Shown: positions 25,469 to 35,233, counted from the stretch's first letter. The stretch: DNA of 64,000 bases from Fulvivirga maritima (GCF_021389955.1 NZ_CP089980.1:1115501-1179500); one strand, 5' to 3'. The notes: a model not told the origin generated them from the letters alone. Numbers and translations are program-made.

Positions 25469-26287
25469 TTAAAGCGGATCATAGGGAGAATCTTTATATG
25501 ACATCACTTCTATATCATCACCTACTTTAATTTCACCAAACTCTATAGGCACTGCATGTTGACCAAATACCACTTTACCATCTACCTTTTGTTTGGCCAA
25601 AGTAGCCAAAGGTTCTTTTCCTCGCTGCCCGGTAACAGGATCTATAGTGGTAAGCACACACCTGACGCAAGGCTTTAAGCCTCTAAAGTTATTATTCCCG
25701 ATTTTAAAGTCTTTCCAACGCAGCTCATCATAAGCTTCTCCTCCAGAAAAAATAAGATTTCCTCTAAATCGATCAACACTCAGATGCGTTCCTGCTTTCT
25801 CATTAATGTCATGGACTGACTCCGAGCCTACCATAAGTATAGGATAGCCATCAGCAAAGCTTACCGTTTCCTCTCCCTTAGCCCATTCTGCACTTATTTT
25901 TCTTTGTGATGAATCAGGCATATAAACGACTTTGCAAGCCAGCCCGGCCTTTTCCCCGATCCAGCTGCCCCAGTCCTCCTCACATTCAACAGCATCTACT
26001 GTATCATCCCAAATCGACACTTTCACGGGCTTGCCATCTTTGTACTCAAAAGGAATGGTGAGGCAATCACCAGATTCCCGGTCTTTAATTTTAAAGCCAT
26101 TTACCTCCATAGTCACTGCAAATGACAATAGCTGGCTGTGCTTCCTAGCTGTAATAAAACGGTTATTTTCATCTACTAACATATAGCGCCTGTCATACTG
26201 AAGGCCACGAGGCTCTACTTTAGCTTCGTTAAGCCGTACGCCAGGCAGAGATTTAATAGGGTAAATTATTATTTCATTTAGGAACAT
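25469..26287 (-). CDS. MOSC domain protein (MOSC_N plus MOSC, mARC/YcbX-like)
   Basis: 272 residues: N-terminal beta-barrel MOSC_N (about 1-120, IYPIKSLPGVRLNEAKVEPR, GLQYDRRYMLVDE, ITARKHSQL) and MOSC (about 125-270, PILMVGSESVHDIN, VDRFRGNLIFSGG, LKPCVRCVLTTIDPVTG). The Cys in the KPCVRC segment is the expected molybdenum ligand. Members bind Mo cofactor and reduce N-hydroxylated compounds or transfer sulfur; no ferredoxin or reductase domain is fused here. It lies 31 bases downstream of hemJ's start side, on the same strand, possibly transcribed separately. Confidence 0.88.
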   Translation of the reverse strand: MFLNEIIIYPIKSLPGVRLNEAKVEPRGLQYDRRYMLVDENNRFITARKHSQLLSFAVTMEVNGFKIKDRESGDCLTIPFEYKDGKPVKVSIWDDTVDAVECEEDWGSWIGEKAGLACKVVYMPDSSQRKISAEWAKGEETVSFADGYPILMVGSESVHDINEKAGTHLSVDRFRGNLIFSGGEAYDELRWKDFKIGNNNFRGLKPCVRCVLTTIDPVTGQRGKEPLATLAKQKVDGKVVFGQHAVPIEFGEIKVGDDIEVMSYKDSPYDPL

Positions 26288-26362
26288 AACCGATTTTTTA
26301 AAACCTTATTAATCAAATAAACCAGATAGAGTACTGCTAAGTTTATGCCACGCCTAAATGTA

Positions 26363-26968
26363 TTATAAACCGGTAAGCCTTTCCAGGTCTGTTCCTTTAA
26401 GATCTTCCAGAATATCAATATCATTAAGCAGCTTGGTTTGACTGCAAGTAAGCCCATTTTTATCAATCAGCTTCATGGTTTCACTAAACACATTAGGAGT
26501 ACTCCAGTGGCTCAGATCAAACACATCATGTAACTGTTTCATGCCAATAAGGTAATAGCCACCATCCTTAGCCGGACCTACCACCACATCAGAACTCTCC
26601 AGTTTTTTAAAAGCAGTATTTATAAGGTCTACACTCAAGTCATAAAGGTCCGTTCCTATAAGGCATACAGACTCATAGCCAGACTGGAAAGCCCTACGAA
26701 AGGCATTGGACATTCTCTCGCCTAAACCATCACCTTGTTGCAAAAACTTTTGATATGTGTCAGCGTCCCACTGATCTTCTTCATCAATAAAACCTGAATA
26801 ATAAACCGCTCTATCAATCTCCTCCAGCTTATCAGTAACTACCTGAGTATGAATAAGTAGGTTTAGATACACGTTTAAAGCTCGCTTATCTCCAATAGAT
26901 TTTGCTAACCTGGTCTTCACTTTTCCTATTTCAGGATTCTTTACAAAAATTATCAATAGCTTCTTCAT
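26363..26968 (-). CDS. TIGR04282/DUF2064 nucleotide-diphospho-sugar transferase-fold protein
   Basis: 201 residues of the GT-A fold: LLIIFVKNPEIGKVKTRLAKSIG at the N-terminus with the P-E-G-K-T-R-L signature, QQGDGLGERMSNAFRRAFQ, VCLIGTDLYDL with the metal-binding Asp region, and VVVGPAKDGGYYLIGM. The family is often labelled arsenosugar glycosyltransferase, but no arsenic methylation or radical-SAM gene is nearby, so that role is not supported here. The start overlaps the preceding membrane glycosyltransferase gene by four bases, making it the last gene of a four-gene glycan operon. Confidence 0.85.
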   Translation of the reverse strand: MKKLLIIFVKNPEIGKVKTRLAKSIGDKRALNVYLNLLIHTQVVTDKLEEIDRAVYYSGFIDEEDQWDADTYQKFLQQGDGLGERMSNAFRRAFQSGYESVCLIGTDLYDLSVDLINTAFKKLESSDVVVGPAKDGGYYLIGMKQLHDVFDLSHWSTPNVFSETMKLIDKNGLTCSQTKLLNDIDILEDLKGTDLERLTGL

Positions 26969-28311
26969 TCGTGCTTCGGTAAAATGTGAAAAGAAAATTG
27001 CACTCTTTCCTTTAAATAAATTTCATAAAACAAATAAAAAATAACAACTCCGTACTCCATTCCTGTTAACCAAAGTTTTTCACTAAAGCCTGTTTGTGAA
27101 TAACCTAGGTAACTGAAAAATATCATAAAACTCCATACTACTACAAAACGGTATTGTGTAAACACCGCCAAAGCCAATAATGGAGTGATATACCAAGGAT
27201 GTATAGTAGTAGAAAAGAGTAAGTATATGAAAAGACACCAAAGCATAATACCTGGTGTTACAGTGCTGTATTTATGTTTATAAGTGTAAAACAAAACAGA
27301 AAACAGGGTAAGCAATGGCAATATTTTACCGGCCACCCCTATAATATTATAGCCTACTGCTCTAAAGCCCACATAACGGACCAAATAATAGATGCTGGCA
27401 TTGAATTCAAACTTCTGAAAATATAACGCCAGACTGGAAGTCATACCATGAATAAGATCAGGGCGAGCCATTGGCATAAAAACCAAGGCTGTAAATAGTA
27501 AAATCATTCCATAGTAAGATAAGCATCTTTTGAAGGGAAGATATCGGAGAAATACTGGCAGGAAAATTAAAGGAATAAGCTTAGTGGCTATAGCCAAAGC
27601 CATAAATAAGGCCGAAGGCCACAATTGATTTTTGTTAAAGAAGTAAATACTCAGTAACAAGAAAAAAATCATGATGGCTTCGAAATGTAAATTGCCAGTG
27701 AGTTCTATAATCACCAACGGGTTCAGCGCATACAATAAGGCATTGCGAACCTCTAAACCGTACTTCTTTAACAAAGTTATAAGCAAGAAAATACTTCCAC
27801 ATTCTGCTGAAATTATAAACACCCGCATAACAATTGCGCTCCCCATCACTGAATTAGGGAACAGTTTAACAGCCAACCAAAAAACATCTTGAGCTATCGG
27901 CGGGTAGACAGTGTAATACTCGGGAGAATTAAGCAAGGCAAATAGCCGACTGGTAATGCCAGGCACATTTTCACTACCAGGCTGCATATAATAACTCGGC
28001 AACTGAGCAAAGGGCTCTATACCATGTATCAGCAAGCGGCCATCCCAAACAAAACGATATATATCATCTGAAAGCACAGGTATATCTAGTATAAATAAAA
28101 GTCTAAATACTATTCCAACTGCTATGAGCCAGCCTACTTTTGATGTTTCCAGAAAGGTGATTAACGCCCCGTAACATATAAAAAGAACGGTATAAGCACC
28201 TATTAACTCCAGGCTATCATGCCGCTCAACTTTAAGTATTAAAAATCCATAAGCCAACAAAGAAATCAGTATTGCTAAAGACACAATCAGATACCGCTTT
28301 CTCTTATCCAC
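26965..28311 (-). CDS. Polytopic membrane glycosyltransferase (GT87/GT-C like)
   Basis: 448 residues with about eleven membrane segments. It resembles GT87-type mannosyltransferases: a first luminal loop with acidic residues (PVLSDDIYRFVWDGRLLIHG), then YYTVYPPIAQDVFW, NPLVIIELTGNLHFEA and TTIHPWYITPLLAL. The DD in the first loop is the probable catalytic pair of a GT-C enzyme using a polyprenyl-phosphate sugar. It overlaps both neighbours (8 bases with the upstream GT2, 4 bases with the downstream gene), so it belongs to a tightly coupled glycan pathway. The product is unknown. Confidence 0.82.
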   Translation of the reverse strand: MDKRKRYLIVSLAILISLLAYGFLILKVERHDSLELIGAYTVLFICYGALITFLETSKVGWLIAVGIVFRLLFILDIPVLSDDIYRFVWDGRLLIHGIEPFAQLPSYYMQPGSENVPGITSRLFALLNSPEYYTVYPPIAQDVFWLAVKLFPNSVMGSAIVMRVFIISAECGSIFLLITLLKKYGLEVRNALLYALNPLVIIELTGNLHFEAIMIFFLLLSIYFFNKNQLWPSALFMALAIATKLIPLIFLPVFLRYLPFKRCLSYYGMILLFTALVFMPMARPDLIHGMTSSLALYFQKFEFNASIYYLVRYVGFRAVGYNIIGVAGKILPLLTLFSVLFYTYKHKYSTVTPGIMLWCLFIYLLFSTTIHPWYITPLLALAVFTQYRFVVVWSFMIFFSYLGYSQTGFSEKLWLTGMEYGVVIFYLFYEIYLKERVQFSFHILPKHE

Positions 28312-29758
28312 GTTTTATTGGTTTTACTGAAAACATAAACACTAAGGCAAATCCCACACTAAGCATAAAATGAAATAATATTAATTTATAATCATTAAGA
28401 TAAAACCCTAAAGCCACTCCAAAAGCAAAGTACAAACTCATAACTGCTTCCATTAAAGCAAGCATACTCCACTTAGGCTTAACATAGACATTCCCAGCCC
28501 AGGAGTCCTTACTCGAAATTACATTAAATTTAGGTGTTCTCACAAAAGGCGTTTTCTTGCCCAGCCAGCCTTCCATTACTGCTAATCCGTTATGCAGAGA
28601 CAACCCCATTGAAACGACTAAAAAGGGGATAAAAAGCTTCAAAAAACTCCGCAGATGACCTCCTCGCGAGTTTACAGTGGCAACCAGATAGTAAAAAGCT
28701 ATGGAGAAAAAGCCAATCAGCAGCACCCATCCATATGTGAATACCTTTTGATAATATTCATTCTGAGCAGATAAATACAGTAAAGGCACGCTAAGAACCG
28801 CAGAAATAAGCACACACATAAACACCGAGCTATTGAACAAGTGGAAAAAAGCATGGATTTTATTTACCCAACTCATGTTTGCAGATAACACCTTTCCAAA
28901 ATGTTTTCTGGCGGTTTCTGCTGCTCCTTTATTCCATCGATATTGCTGAGATTTGATTGCAGACATAATTACCGGCAGCTCCGCCGGAGATTCAAACCGC
29001 TCCAGATATTTAAACTTCCAGCCTTTCAGCTGTGCTCTATAGCTTAGATCAAGATCTTCTGTAAGTGTATCCGCCGACCAGCCTCCGGCCTCTTCAATGC
29101 AACACTTCCTCCATATACCGCCAGTGCCATTAAAATTAATAAAGCTACCTGCATGCTGTCTACCTACCTGCTCTACAGAAAAATGCGCATCCAGAGCAAA
29201 AGCCTGGAGTTTCGTCAAAAAAGAATAATCTCTATTGATATGCCCCCAGCGTGTCTGAACCATGCCGGTATCATCAAAAAACTCACTCAATGCTGTCTTC
29301 AAAAAGTAAGAATCGGGCAAAAAGTCAGCATCAAAAATGGCAATATACTCTCCTTGCGCCAAGGTTAAGCCGTGCGCCAATGCCCCAGCTTTAAAGCCAG
29401 TTCTATCAGACCTGGTAATATGTTTTATGTCTACACCTTTAAGCCTCCACTCATTTACTTTAGCATCAATAACACCCACCGTTTCATCAGTAGAATCATC
29501 TAGCACCTGAATTTCCAGCAATTCTTTGGGGTAGTCAAAAGAGCAAACAGAATCTATTAAGCGTGCGATTACATATTTTTCATTATAAACAGGCAGCTGC
29601 ACCGTCACTTTAGGGTATTCCTTTAGCGGAATTGTGCGCTTCTTTTTAACAGCTCCATTAATATAATGCCAGCTAAGGTGTAACTGTCCGATGCTAAACA
29701 AGCATATAAAAAGCAATGACAGCACATACAGCACCAATATTGTAATTTCAAAAATCAT
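28304..29758 (-). CDS. Processive-type membrane GT2 glycosyltransferase (BcsA/CESA-like)
   Basis: 484 residues: an N-terminal membrane helix, a GT2 domain (about 45-285) with VQLPVYNE, VLDDSTDET, the DAD metal motif in AIFDADFLP, TEDLD as likely general base, and QQYRW (Q-x-x-R-W). Four to five C-terminal membrane segments follow. This is the architecture of cellulose-synthase-like and lipid-linked beta-glycosyltransferases in Bacteroidota. There is no PilZ domain and no BcsB partner, so cellulose synthesis is unlikely. The start overlaps the small GT2 by four bases. Confidence 0.88.
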   Translation of the reverse strand: MIFEITILVLYVLSLLFICLFSIGQLHLSWHYINGAVKKKRTIPLKEYPKVTVQLPVYNEKYVIARLIDSVCSFDYPKELLEIQVLDDSTDETVGVIDAKVNEWRLKGVDIKHITRSDRTGFKAGALAHGLTLAQGEYIAIFDADFLPDSYFLKTALSEFFDDTGMVQTRWGHINRDYSFLTKLQAFALDAHFSVEQVGRQHAGSFINFNGTGGIWRKCCIEEAGGWSADTLTEDLDLSYRAQLKGWKFKYLERFESPAELPVIMSAIKSQQYRWNKGAAETARKHFGKVLSANMSWVNKIHAFFHLFNSSVFMCVLISAVLSVPLLYLSAQNEYYQKVFTYGWVLLIGFFSIAFYYLVATVNSRGGHLRSFLKLFIPFLVVSMGLSLHNGLAVMEGWLGKKTPFVRTPKFNVISSKDSWAGNVYVKPKWSMLALMEAVMSLYFAFGVALGFYLNDYKLILFHFMLSVGFALVFMFSVKPIKRG

Positions 29759-30453
29759 AAATACTTAAAAATAGTCCATATGATTTTATAGCCAGCCATA
29801 ACAGTTCCTTTTATAGTACCTGATATTTTTGAAAAGCCTATTCGCTGTCTGTAATTAACGGGCACCTCCACACATTTCATCTTTTGCTTAGCTGCCTTGA
29901 GTTGCATTTCTACCGTCCACCCATAAGTCTTATCCTGCATATCTAAGGCCAATAACTGATCATATTTAATAGCCCTAAAAGGACCCAAATCAGTAAACCT
30001 CACTCCATACAATAATCGTAACAGGCGAGTGGCCAGCCAGTTTCCAAATATTTGCTGGGGCGTCATAGATCCCTTTTCCTTTGCCCCCTGAGCTCTAGAA
30101 CCTATTACCAAATCGGCGTCTTCTTTGATAATAGGATTGATTAGATTGACCATCTCTTCCGGATAATCAGAATGATCTGCATCTAAAAAGACTACTATAT
30201 CAGTATCTGCCAGCTGCTGCAAGTACGCAATGCCTTTGAGGCAAGCACGGCCATATCCTTTCTCAGGTTCCTTTAACACTGTAGCTCCTGATTGCAGCGC
30301 CACCTTTTCAGTATCATCAGTAGAAGCATTGTTCACCACTATCACCTCCTTCACTAAATCCTTAGGAATTTCATTAATCACCTCACCCACACCATTCTCT
30401 TCATTAAAAGCAGGGATAATGACACGTACTATTGGTGGTTCATTCATAAGCAA
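29755..30453 (-). CDS. GT2 polyprenyl-phosphate glycosyltransferase (DPM1-like)
   Basis: 232 residues, soluble GT2: VIIPAFNEENGVGEVINEIP, VNNASTDDT, the DAD motif in VVFLDADHSDYPEE, a GSRAQG segment and the late VPVNYRQRIGFSKISGT. It resembles dolichol- or polyprenyl-phosphate mannosyl/glucosyl transferases but lacks the C-terminal membrane helices of longer forms. It would make the lipid-linked sugar donor used by the GT-C enzyme two genes down. It is the first gene of the four-gene overlapping operon. Confidence 0.88.
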   Translation of the reverse strand: MLMNEPPIVRVIIPAFNEENGVGEVINEIPKDLVKEVIVVNNASTDDTEKVALQSGATVLKEPEKGYGRACLKGIAYLQQLADTDIVVFLDADHSDYPEEMVNLINPIIKEDADLVIGSRAQGAKEKGSMTPQQIFGNWLATRLLRLLYGVRFTDLGPFRAIKYDQLLALDMQDKTYGWTVEMQLKAAKQKMKCVEVPVNYRQRIGFSKISGTIKGTVMAGYKIIWTIFKYL

Positions 30454-30480
30454 GCGAGCTAATACAGTTACACTAAAACA

Positions 30481-30523
30481 AAAAAGTGTCTTAACTTATA
30501 GACTTTCTATAAGCTAAGACACT
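30481..30523 (-). terminator. Terminator after proS
   Basis: AGTGTCTTA and TAAGACACT close a long hairpin with inner CTTATAGA/TCTATAAG pairing. On the minus strand it is followed by TTTTTTG, 23 bases after the proS stop. Confidence 0.85.
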
Positions 30524-30545
30524 TAATATGATTATCAAGCTTAAA

Positions 30546-32021
30546 TTAATAAGCTCTCGCAAATAATACTTTCCTCTTAGAAGGTTTTCCTGAGTAAATA
30601 CAAACGCCTTCCTCTTCCTCAGCATCCATAGGAATACACCTGATAGTTGCTTTGGTTTCTTCTTTAATTTTCTCTTCTGTTTCGGCAGTACCATCCCAGT
30701 GAGCAGCTACAAAACCTCCCTTTCCATCAAGCACTTCCTTAAACTCATCATAAGAAGATACTTCTGTAGTCAACTCCTCTCTAAAGTTCATGGCCTTAGT
30801 GTAGATGTTCTTCTGAATATCTTCAAGCAAATCAGTGATATACTGAACAGCCTCATCTTTGGCTACAACCTTCTTCTCTTTAGTATCTCTTCTGGCTATT
30901 TCTACAGTACCATTTTCTATATCTCTAGGGCCTATGGCTATTCTTACCGGAACCCCTTTCATTTCATATTCGGCAAACTTCCAACCCGGAGAGTTAGTAT
31001 CTCTATCATCAAACTTAACGCTAACACCAAGTTTTAAAAGCTCTTGTTTAAAGCCATCAGCCACTTCTCTAATACTCTCTAACTGCTCTTCAGTTTTAAA
31101 AATAGGCACTATCACTACTTGAATAGGCGCCAATTTTGGAGGCAATACTAGTCCTTCATCATCAGAGTGCGCCATTATGAGTGCGCCCATTAACCTGGTG
31201 CTCACTCCCCATGAAGTACCCCATACGTGCTCTAGCTTACCTTCTTTATCGGCAAATTTCACATCAAAAGCCTTGGCAAAATTCTGCCCCAAAAAGTGAG
31301 AAGTTCCTGCCTGAAGGGCTTTACCGTCTTGCATGAGCGCTTCAATACAGTAAGTATCAATAGCTCCAGGGAATTTTTCACTTTCTGTTTTCACCCCTTT
31401 CACTACAGGCATAGCCATAAATTCTTCAGCAAAAGTGGCATATATATTAAGCATTTGAACAGTTTCCGCCTCCGCTTCTCTTCTGGTAGCATGCGCGGTA
31501 TGTCCTTCTTGCCATAAAAACTCTGCTGTTCTAAGAAAAAGTCTGGTTCTCATCTCCCATCTCACCACATTAGCCCATTGGTTTACCAAAATAGGCAAAT
31601 CTCTATATGACTGAATCCAGTTTTTATAAGTACTCCAAATCACTGTTTCAGAAGTAGGCCTTACTATGAGCTCCTCCTCCAGCTTGGCATCTGGGTCTAC
31701 TACCACTCCACTGCCATCTTCAGCATTCTTCAATCGATAATGCGTCACTACGGCACATTCTTTTGCGAACCCCTCTACGTGATCAGCTTCTTTACTTAAA
31801 TAACTTTTAGGCACAAAAAGCGGAAAATAAGCATTAGTATGCCCTGTGTCTTTAAACATTTTGTCAATAGCAGCTTGCATTTTCTCCCATATGCTATATC
31901 CATACGGTTTTATGATCATACAACCTTTAACAGCCGAATGCTCTGCCAGATCAGCCTTTTTTACTAATTCGTTGTACCACTTAGAGTAATCCTCACTTCT
32001 TTTTGGAAGTCCCTTCGCCAT
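30546..32021 (-). CDS. proS: Prolyl-tRNA synthetase (short, archaeal/eukaryote-like type)
   Basis: 491 residues, close to the length of the ProS form without the editing INS domain. Class II motifs are visible: motif 2 region [24 protein letters not shown], motif 3 region [22 protein letters not shown], then the anticodon-binding domain (about 290-390) and a C-terminal Cys-containing domain ending RKVLFARAY. It charges tRNA-Pro in the cytoplasm. It is transcribed alone with its own terminator. A TATATTTG box on the minus strand (32084-32077) is a likely -7 element. Confidence 0.96.
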   Translation of the reverse strand: MAKGLPKRSEDYSKWYNELVKKADLAEHSAVKGCMIIKPYGYSIWEKMQAAIDKMFKDTGHTNAYFPLFVPKSYLSKEADHVEGFAKECAVVTHYRLKNAEDGSGVVVDPDAKLEEELIVRPTSETVIWSTYKNWIQSYRDLPILVNQWANVVRWEMRTRLFLRTAEFLWQEGHTAHATRREAEAETVQMLNIYATFAEEFMAMPVVKGVKTESEKFPGAIDTYCIEALMQDGKALQAGTSHFLGQNFAKAFDVKFADKEGKLEHVWGTSWGVSTRLMGALIMAHSDDEGLVLPPKLAPIQVVIVPIFKTEEQLESIREVADGFKQELLKLGVSVKFDDRDTNSPGWKFAEYEMKGVPVRIAIGPRDIENGTVEIARRDTKEKKVVAKDEAVQYITDLLEDIQKNIYTKAMNFREELTTEVSSYDEFKEVLDGKGGFVAAHWDGTAETEEKIKEETKATIRCIPMDAEEEEGVCIYSGKPSKRKVLFARAY

Positions 32022-32115
32022 AATGATTTTTGGTATAAAATTTGATGTATTTTAGATTAAAAATCCAATTGTGCGACAAATATACAGATATTCTGTGCTT
32101 AACATATATCTGTTT

Positions 32116-32146
32116 TTTGGAATTGTCGTATAAAGGATTATGTTTA
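32116..32146 (+). promoter_or_regulatory. Predicted promoter of the Ser/Arg-rich protein gene
   Basis: TTTG (32116-32119), 19 bases, TATGTTTA (32139-32146; 7 of 8 to TAnnTTTG counting the fixed positions loosely). The upstream in-frame ATG at 32140 falls inside this -7 box, which favours ATG 32167 as the real start. Confidence 0.5.
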
Positions 32147-32166
32147 TATACAAAACGAGGACAGCC

Positions 32167-33510
32167 ATGAATACATACCTTAAAAAAATTTCCGTAGTAA
32201 TGGGCCTATCGCTGCTTTCAATACCGGCGGTATTCGCTCAGAATAAAGAATATGATGACTTGTACTTTAACTCTGATGACAGGGTGAAGGTGAAAAAAGT
32301 GAAAGCTGAGGATAAAGTAGTTCAAGATATCAACGAGGTAGAGGAACTATCAACAGATCCTACATCAAGTTATTCTGCTAAAAACGTTAATCCAGAGTAT
32401 ATCGCTCGCTACCAATCAAAATCTCAAGAAGATTATAATAGTAACAGTGAATATGCTGAAGATGAGTATTATGACGAAGATTATAATAACAACACCAGCA
32501 ATCCTAACTATTCTACCACCACATATAGCAATAACAACTACAACAACCAAATACCGGTAAGAGACCGATTTGGCAATGTAAATTATTATAACAGCTATTC
32601 AGACGTATACTATAGTGACCCTTTCTATTATCAAGGCACTGCGTTTGATCCTTTCTACAGACCTTACTATGGATATGGTGGCTTTAGAGGGTCAATGTAC
32701 AGACCATATAGATCTGGCTGGAATGTTTCTTTAGGCTTTGGCAACACCTGGGGCTGGGGTGGTGGCTGGTATTCAGGAGTTTCAGTAGGATATGGCTGGG
32801 GTTCTTATGGCGGTTATTATGATCCTTTCTTCTATGATTCATTCTACGGCTATCCTTCTTATTATAACAGATATTATGGAGGATACTACGGTGGTTATTA
32901 CGGATACCCTAGAAATGTAGTGGTAATCAATAACTATGAATCAAGAAGTGACAGAACCTTCAAAAGAGGTGCTTCTACATCAAGAAGCAGAGTAGCTACT
33001 ACTAACAGAAGTAGATCTTCTTCTAGTAACGGAAGAACAAGCACCGTTTCAAATGGAAGAACCGCTTCTACAAGCAGAGATTATAGCAACACGCAAAACA
33101 GATACTACAGAAGATCAAGACAGTCTGTAAGTTCAGCTAGTAACAACCGTTCGTCTACTGGCTCAAGAACATCTTACAACTCTAGATCATCAAGATCTTC
33201 TACATCTAACTACAATACGTCTAACAGTTCTTCTAGAAGTGGCAGAAATTATAATTCCAATTCTTCTTCTAGCAGATCTTCTACTAACCGTAGTTACAGC
33301 GCACCTAGCAGATCAAGTAGATCTTCTACTCCAAGCTATAACAGATCTTCAGGTAGCAGAAGTAATAACAGCTACAGTGCACCTTCAAGATCTAGAAGTT
33401 CTAGCAGCTCAAGAAGCTATTCTCCTAGCAGCAGAAGCAGTAGTTCTGGCGCCAGCAGAAGCAGCGGCAGATCTAGCTCAGGCGGAAGTCGCTCAAGACG
33501 AGGTAACTAA
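32167..33510 (+). CDS. Exported low-complexity protein with Tyr/Gly centre and Ser/Arg tail
   Basis: About 447 residues from ATG 32167, giving a normal signal peptide (KKISVVMGLSLLSIPAVFA, then Q). The mature protein has an acidic, Asn/Tyr/Ser-rich first third, a Tyr/Gly-rich centre with repeats such as YYGGYYGGYYGYP, and, from about residue 265, a strongly basic tail of Ser-Arg-Ser repeats ending SRSRRGN. No enzyme domain is seen. Similar proteins in Cytophagales have been auto-named 'vitellogenin II', which has no functional meaning. It is 31 bases upstream of an outer-membrane barrel gene, so the two are probably co-transcribed. Role unknown; a structural or aggregating envelope component is inference. 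Confidence 0.8.
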   Translation: MNTYLKKISVVMGLSLLSIPAVFAQNKEYDDLYFNSDDRVKVKKVKAEDKVVQDINEVEELSTDPTSSYSAKNVNPEYIARYQSKSQEDYNSNSEYAEDEYYDEDYNNNTSNPNYSTTTYSNNNYNNQIPVRDRFGNVNYYNSYSDVYYSDPFYYQGTAFDPFYRPYYGYGGFRGSMYRPYRSGWNVSLGFGNTWGWGGGWYSGVSVGYGWGSYGGYYDPFFYDSFYGYPSYYNRYYGGYYGGYYGYPRNVVVINNYESRSDRTFKRGASTSRSRVATTNRSRSSSSNGRTSTVSNGRTASTSRDYSNTQNRYYRRSRQSVSSASNNRSSTGSRTSYNSRSSRSSTSNYNTSNSSSRSGRNYNSNSSSSRSSTNRSYSAPSRSSRSSTPSYNRSSGSRSNNSYSAPSRSRSSSSSRSYSPSSRSSSSGASRSSGRSSSGGSRSRRGN

Positions 33511-33541
33511 GATTATAAAGACGGAAATTTAGTTTTAAATC

Positions 33542-35212
33542 ATGAAAATCACGAAAAAGCTTATTTTTATAAGCATGGCACAGCTTTGCCTTGTTTTTAT
33601 AACAAAAGCACAAGATATAACCACTCCATTAAGTATTAACTATTATGACGCCGGTAATTTTGCAGGTACTGCATTATCGCTAAGCAGAACTTATAATGGA
33701 GGTAGCGCCCGTATGCAGGGATTAGGAGGAGCACAGGTAGCTCTAGGAGGTGACATTAGCTCTGCATCGTCTAACCCAGCTGGACTGGGCTTCTTTAATC
33801 GCTCAGAATTCTCTTTTAGCCCTACGTTTAATGTTCCTAGCACAAGCTCTAACTACCTGGGAATGTCTACTGACGACTCCAGGCTCAATCTTAATTTCGC
33901 TAACCTGGGAGTGGTATTAAATCACTCAAAGGGAGATTTAGTACAGAGCAAGTGGCGTGGAGGTTCATTTGGAATCAGCTTAAACCGTATGGCTGATTTT
34001 CAACAGCAAATTACTTATGAAGGCTCTAGTTATAACAGTGAATACTTAAGAGATAAAAATGGCGATTTCATTTTAGACGAAAACGACAACAAAATACTTT
34101 CTTTAGATCCTACTGCTCCAAAAGACTTCATTGAATACACTGTCCTTAACTCAGATTATTCTGTCAACCCAGACAACGAAATAACATTTACAAATGATTT
34201 AACTGATCTTGCGTATAGAACTTATCTAATTGACATCTTCAATGAAGGAGGTGATGACTTTGTTGATAGAGATATTTACCAAACAGATGGCAACGGCAAT
34301 TTAATTGAAGATCAAGACGGCTTTTACATACCCGCTTACCCTGAAGAAGGATTAGAAACCAGACAACAAGAAAGCATTAAATCAAGAGGAGGCATTTATC
34401 AGGTATCATTAGCTTACGGTGGAAATTATAACGACAGAATTTATTTTGGAGGAGGTTTAGGTATTCTTTCTTTAAATAGAGAAGTAGAACGAGAGTACAT
34501 AGAACAGCCTACGCAGACTACCTTAAGGCAGCTTACCCTGACTGATAACTACAATCAAAATGGTATTGGTATCAATGCTACTTTAGGTTTTATTGCCCGA
34601 CCTATTAATACATTACTTATAGGTGCTACTTACACAACTCCAAGCTATTATAGCATAGAACAGACACAAGAAACCACCTTATCTGCTAGCTATACAGGGG
34701 CAACATCTTATAGGTCTGAATATGAAGAGCACGGATTTATCTATGATAACTTCAATTACAACCTCAGAACCCCATCCAGATTATCTGGAGGATTAACTTA
34801 CTTCTTAGGCAAAAGAGGTTTTATCACCGGTGATTTCGAAAGAGTAAATTATGCAGGGGCCAATTTATCGGGTGCTAGCGACGGTGTGAGCTTTCAACTC
34901 GACAACGATGATATTGACAGACTTGAAGCAACTTATAATTACCGAGCTGGTATAGAGCTTAGGTTTAATACCTTCAGAGTAAGAGGTGGTTATTCTTATT
35001 TTGGAGACCCTATAAGCGATAATGATATAGATGAAAGCATTAGTCAAGTATCTCTAGGTGGAGGAATCAGAACCCAAGATTACTTTATTGACTTAGCTGT
35101 AAGAAGAGTAATTAACAATGAATTTGGAGTTTCTCCTTATGCAGGAGCTCCTCAAGCATTGGTAGAAAACAACAGAACTGCTGCTACTATTTCAGTAGGG
35201 TTTTTCTTCTAA
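33542..35212 (+). CDS. Outer-membrane beta-barrel protein (OmpP1/FadL-type)
   Basis: 556 residues with signal peptide (cleavage near TKAQ). The N-terminus carries the FadL/TodX-like GGARMQGLGGAQVALGG-type block (seen as SARMQGLGGAQVALGGD then ISSASSNPAGLGFF), where such proteins place the NPAxL motif. The rest is alternating strand sequence, ending TAATISVGFFF with a terminal Phe, as in barrels inserted by BAM. These proteins move hydrophobic compounds across the outer membrane; some Bacteroidota relatives serve type IX secretion (PorV). The present sequence is not clearly PorV. Substrate unknown. Confidence 0.82.
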   Translation: MKITKKLIFISMAQLCLVFITKAQDITTPLSINYYDAGNFAGTALSLSRTYNGGSARMQGLGGAQVALGGDISSASSNPAGLGFFNRSEFSFSPTFNVPSTSSNYLGMSTDDSRLNLNFANLGVVLNHSKGDLVQSKWRGGSFGISLNRMADFQQQITYEGSSYNSEYLRDKNGDFILDENDNKILSLDPTAPKDFIEYTVLNSDYSVNPDNEITFTNDLTDLAYRTYLIDIFNEGGDDFVDRDIYQTDGNGNLIEDQDGFYIPAYPEEGLETRQQESIKSRGGIYQVSLAYGGNYNDRIYFGGGLGILSLNREVEREYIEQPTQTTLRQLTLTDNYNQNGIGINATLGFIARPINTLLIGATYTTPSYYSIEQTQETTLSASYTGATSYRSEYEEHGFIYDNFNYNLRTPSRLSGGLTYFLGKRGFITGDFERVNYAGANLSGASDGVSFQLDNDDIDRLEATYNYRAGIELRFNTFRVRGGYSYFGDPISDNDIDESISQVSLGGGIRTQDYFIDLAVRRVINNEFGVSPYAGAPQALVENNRTAATISVGFFF

Positions 35213-35233
35213 AAAACATTCATGACTAGTCCT

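Noticed and set aside
26363-26968. An arsenosugar biosynthesis locus
   Set aside because: Only the family label suggests it; no arsenic methyltransferase, transporter or radical-SAM gene is present.
28304-29758. Cellulose synthase
   Set aside because: BcsA-like catalytic motifs exist, but PilZ, BcsB and BcsC are absent and the neighbours are lipid-sugar type enzymes.
32140-32166. ATG 32140 as the start of the Ser/Arg-rich protein
   Set aside because: It lies within the predicted -7 promoter box and would place nine polar residues before the signal peptide.
33239-33532. A 97-residue frame overlapping the Ser/Arg tail
   Set aside because: It is the shadow of a low-complexity Ser/Arg-coding stretch; composition (Ala/Leu/Glu) follows from the repeat in another frame.
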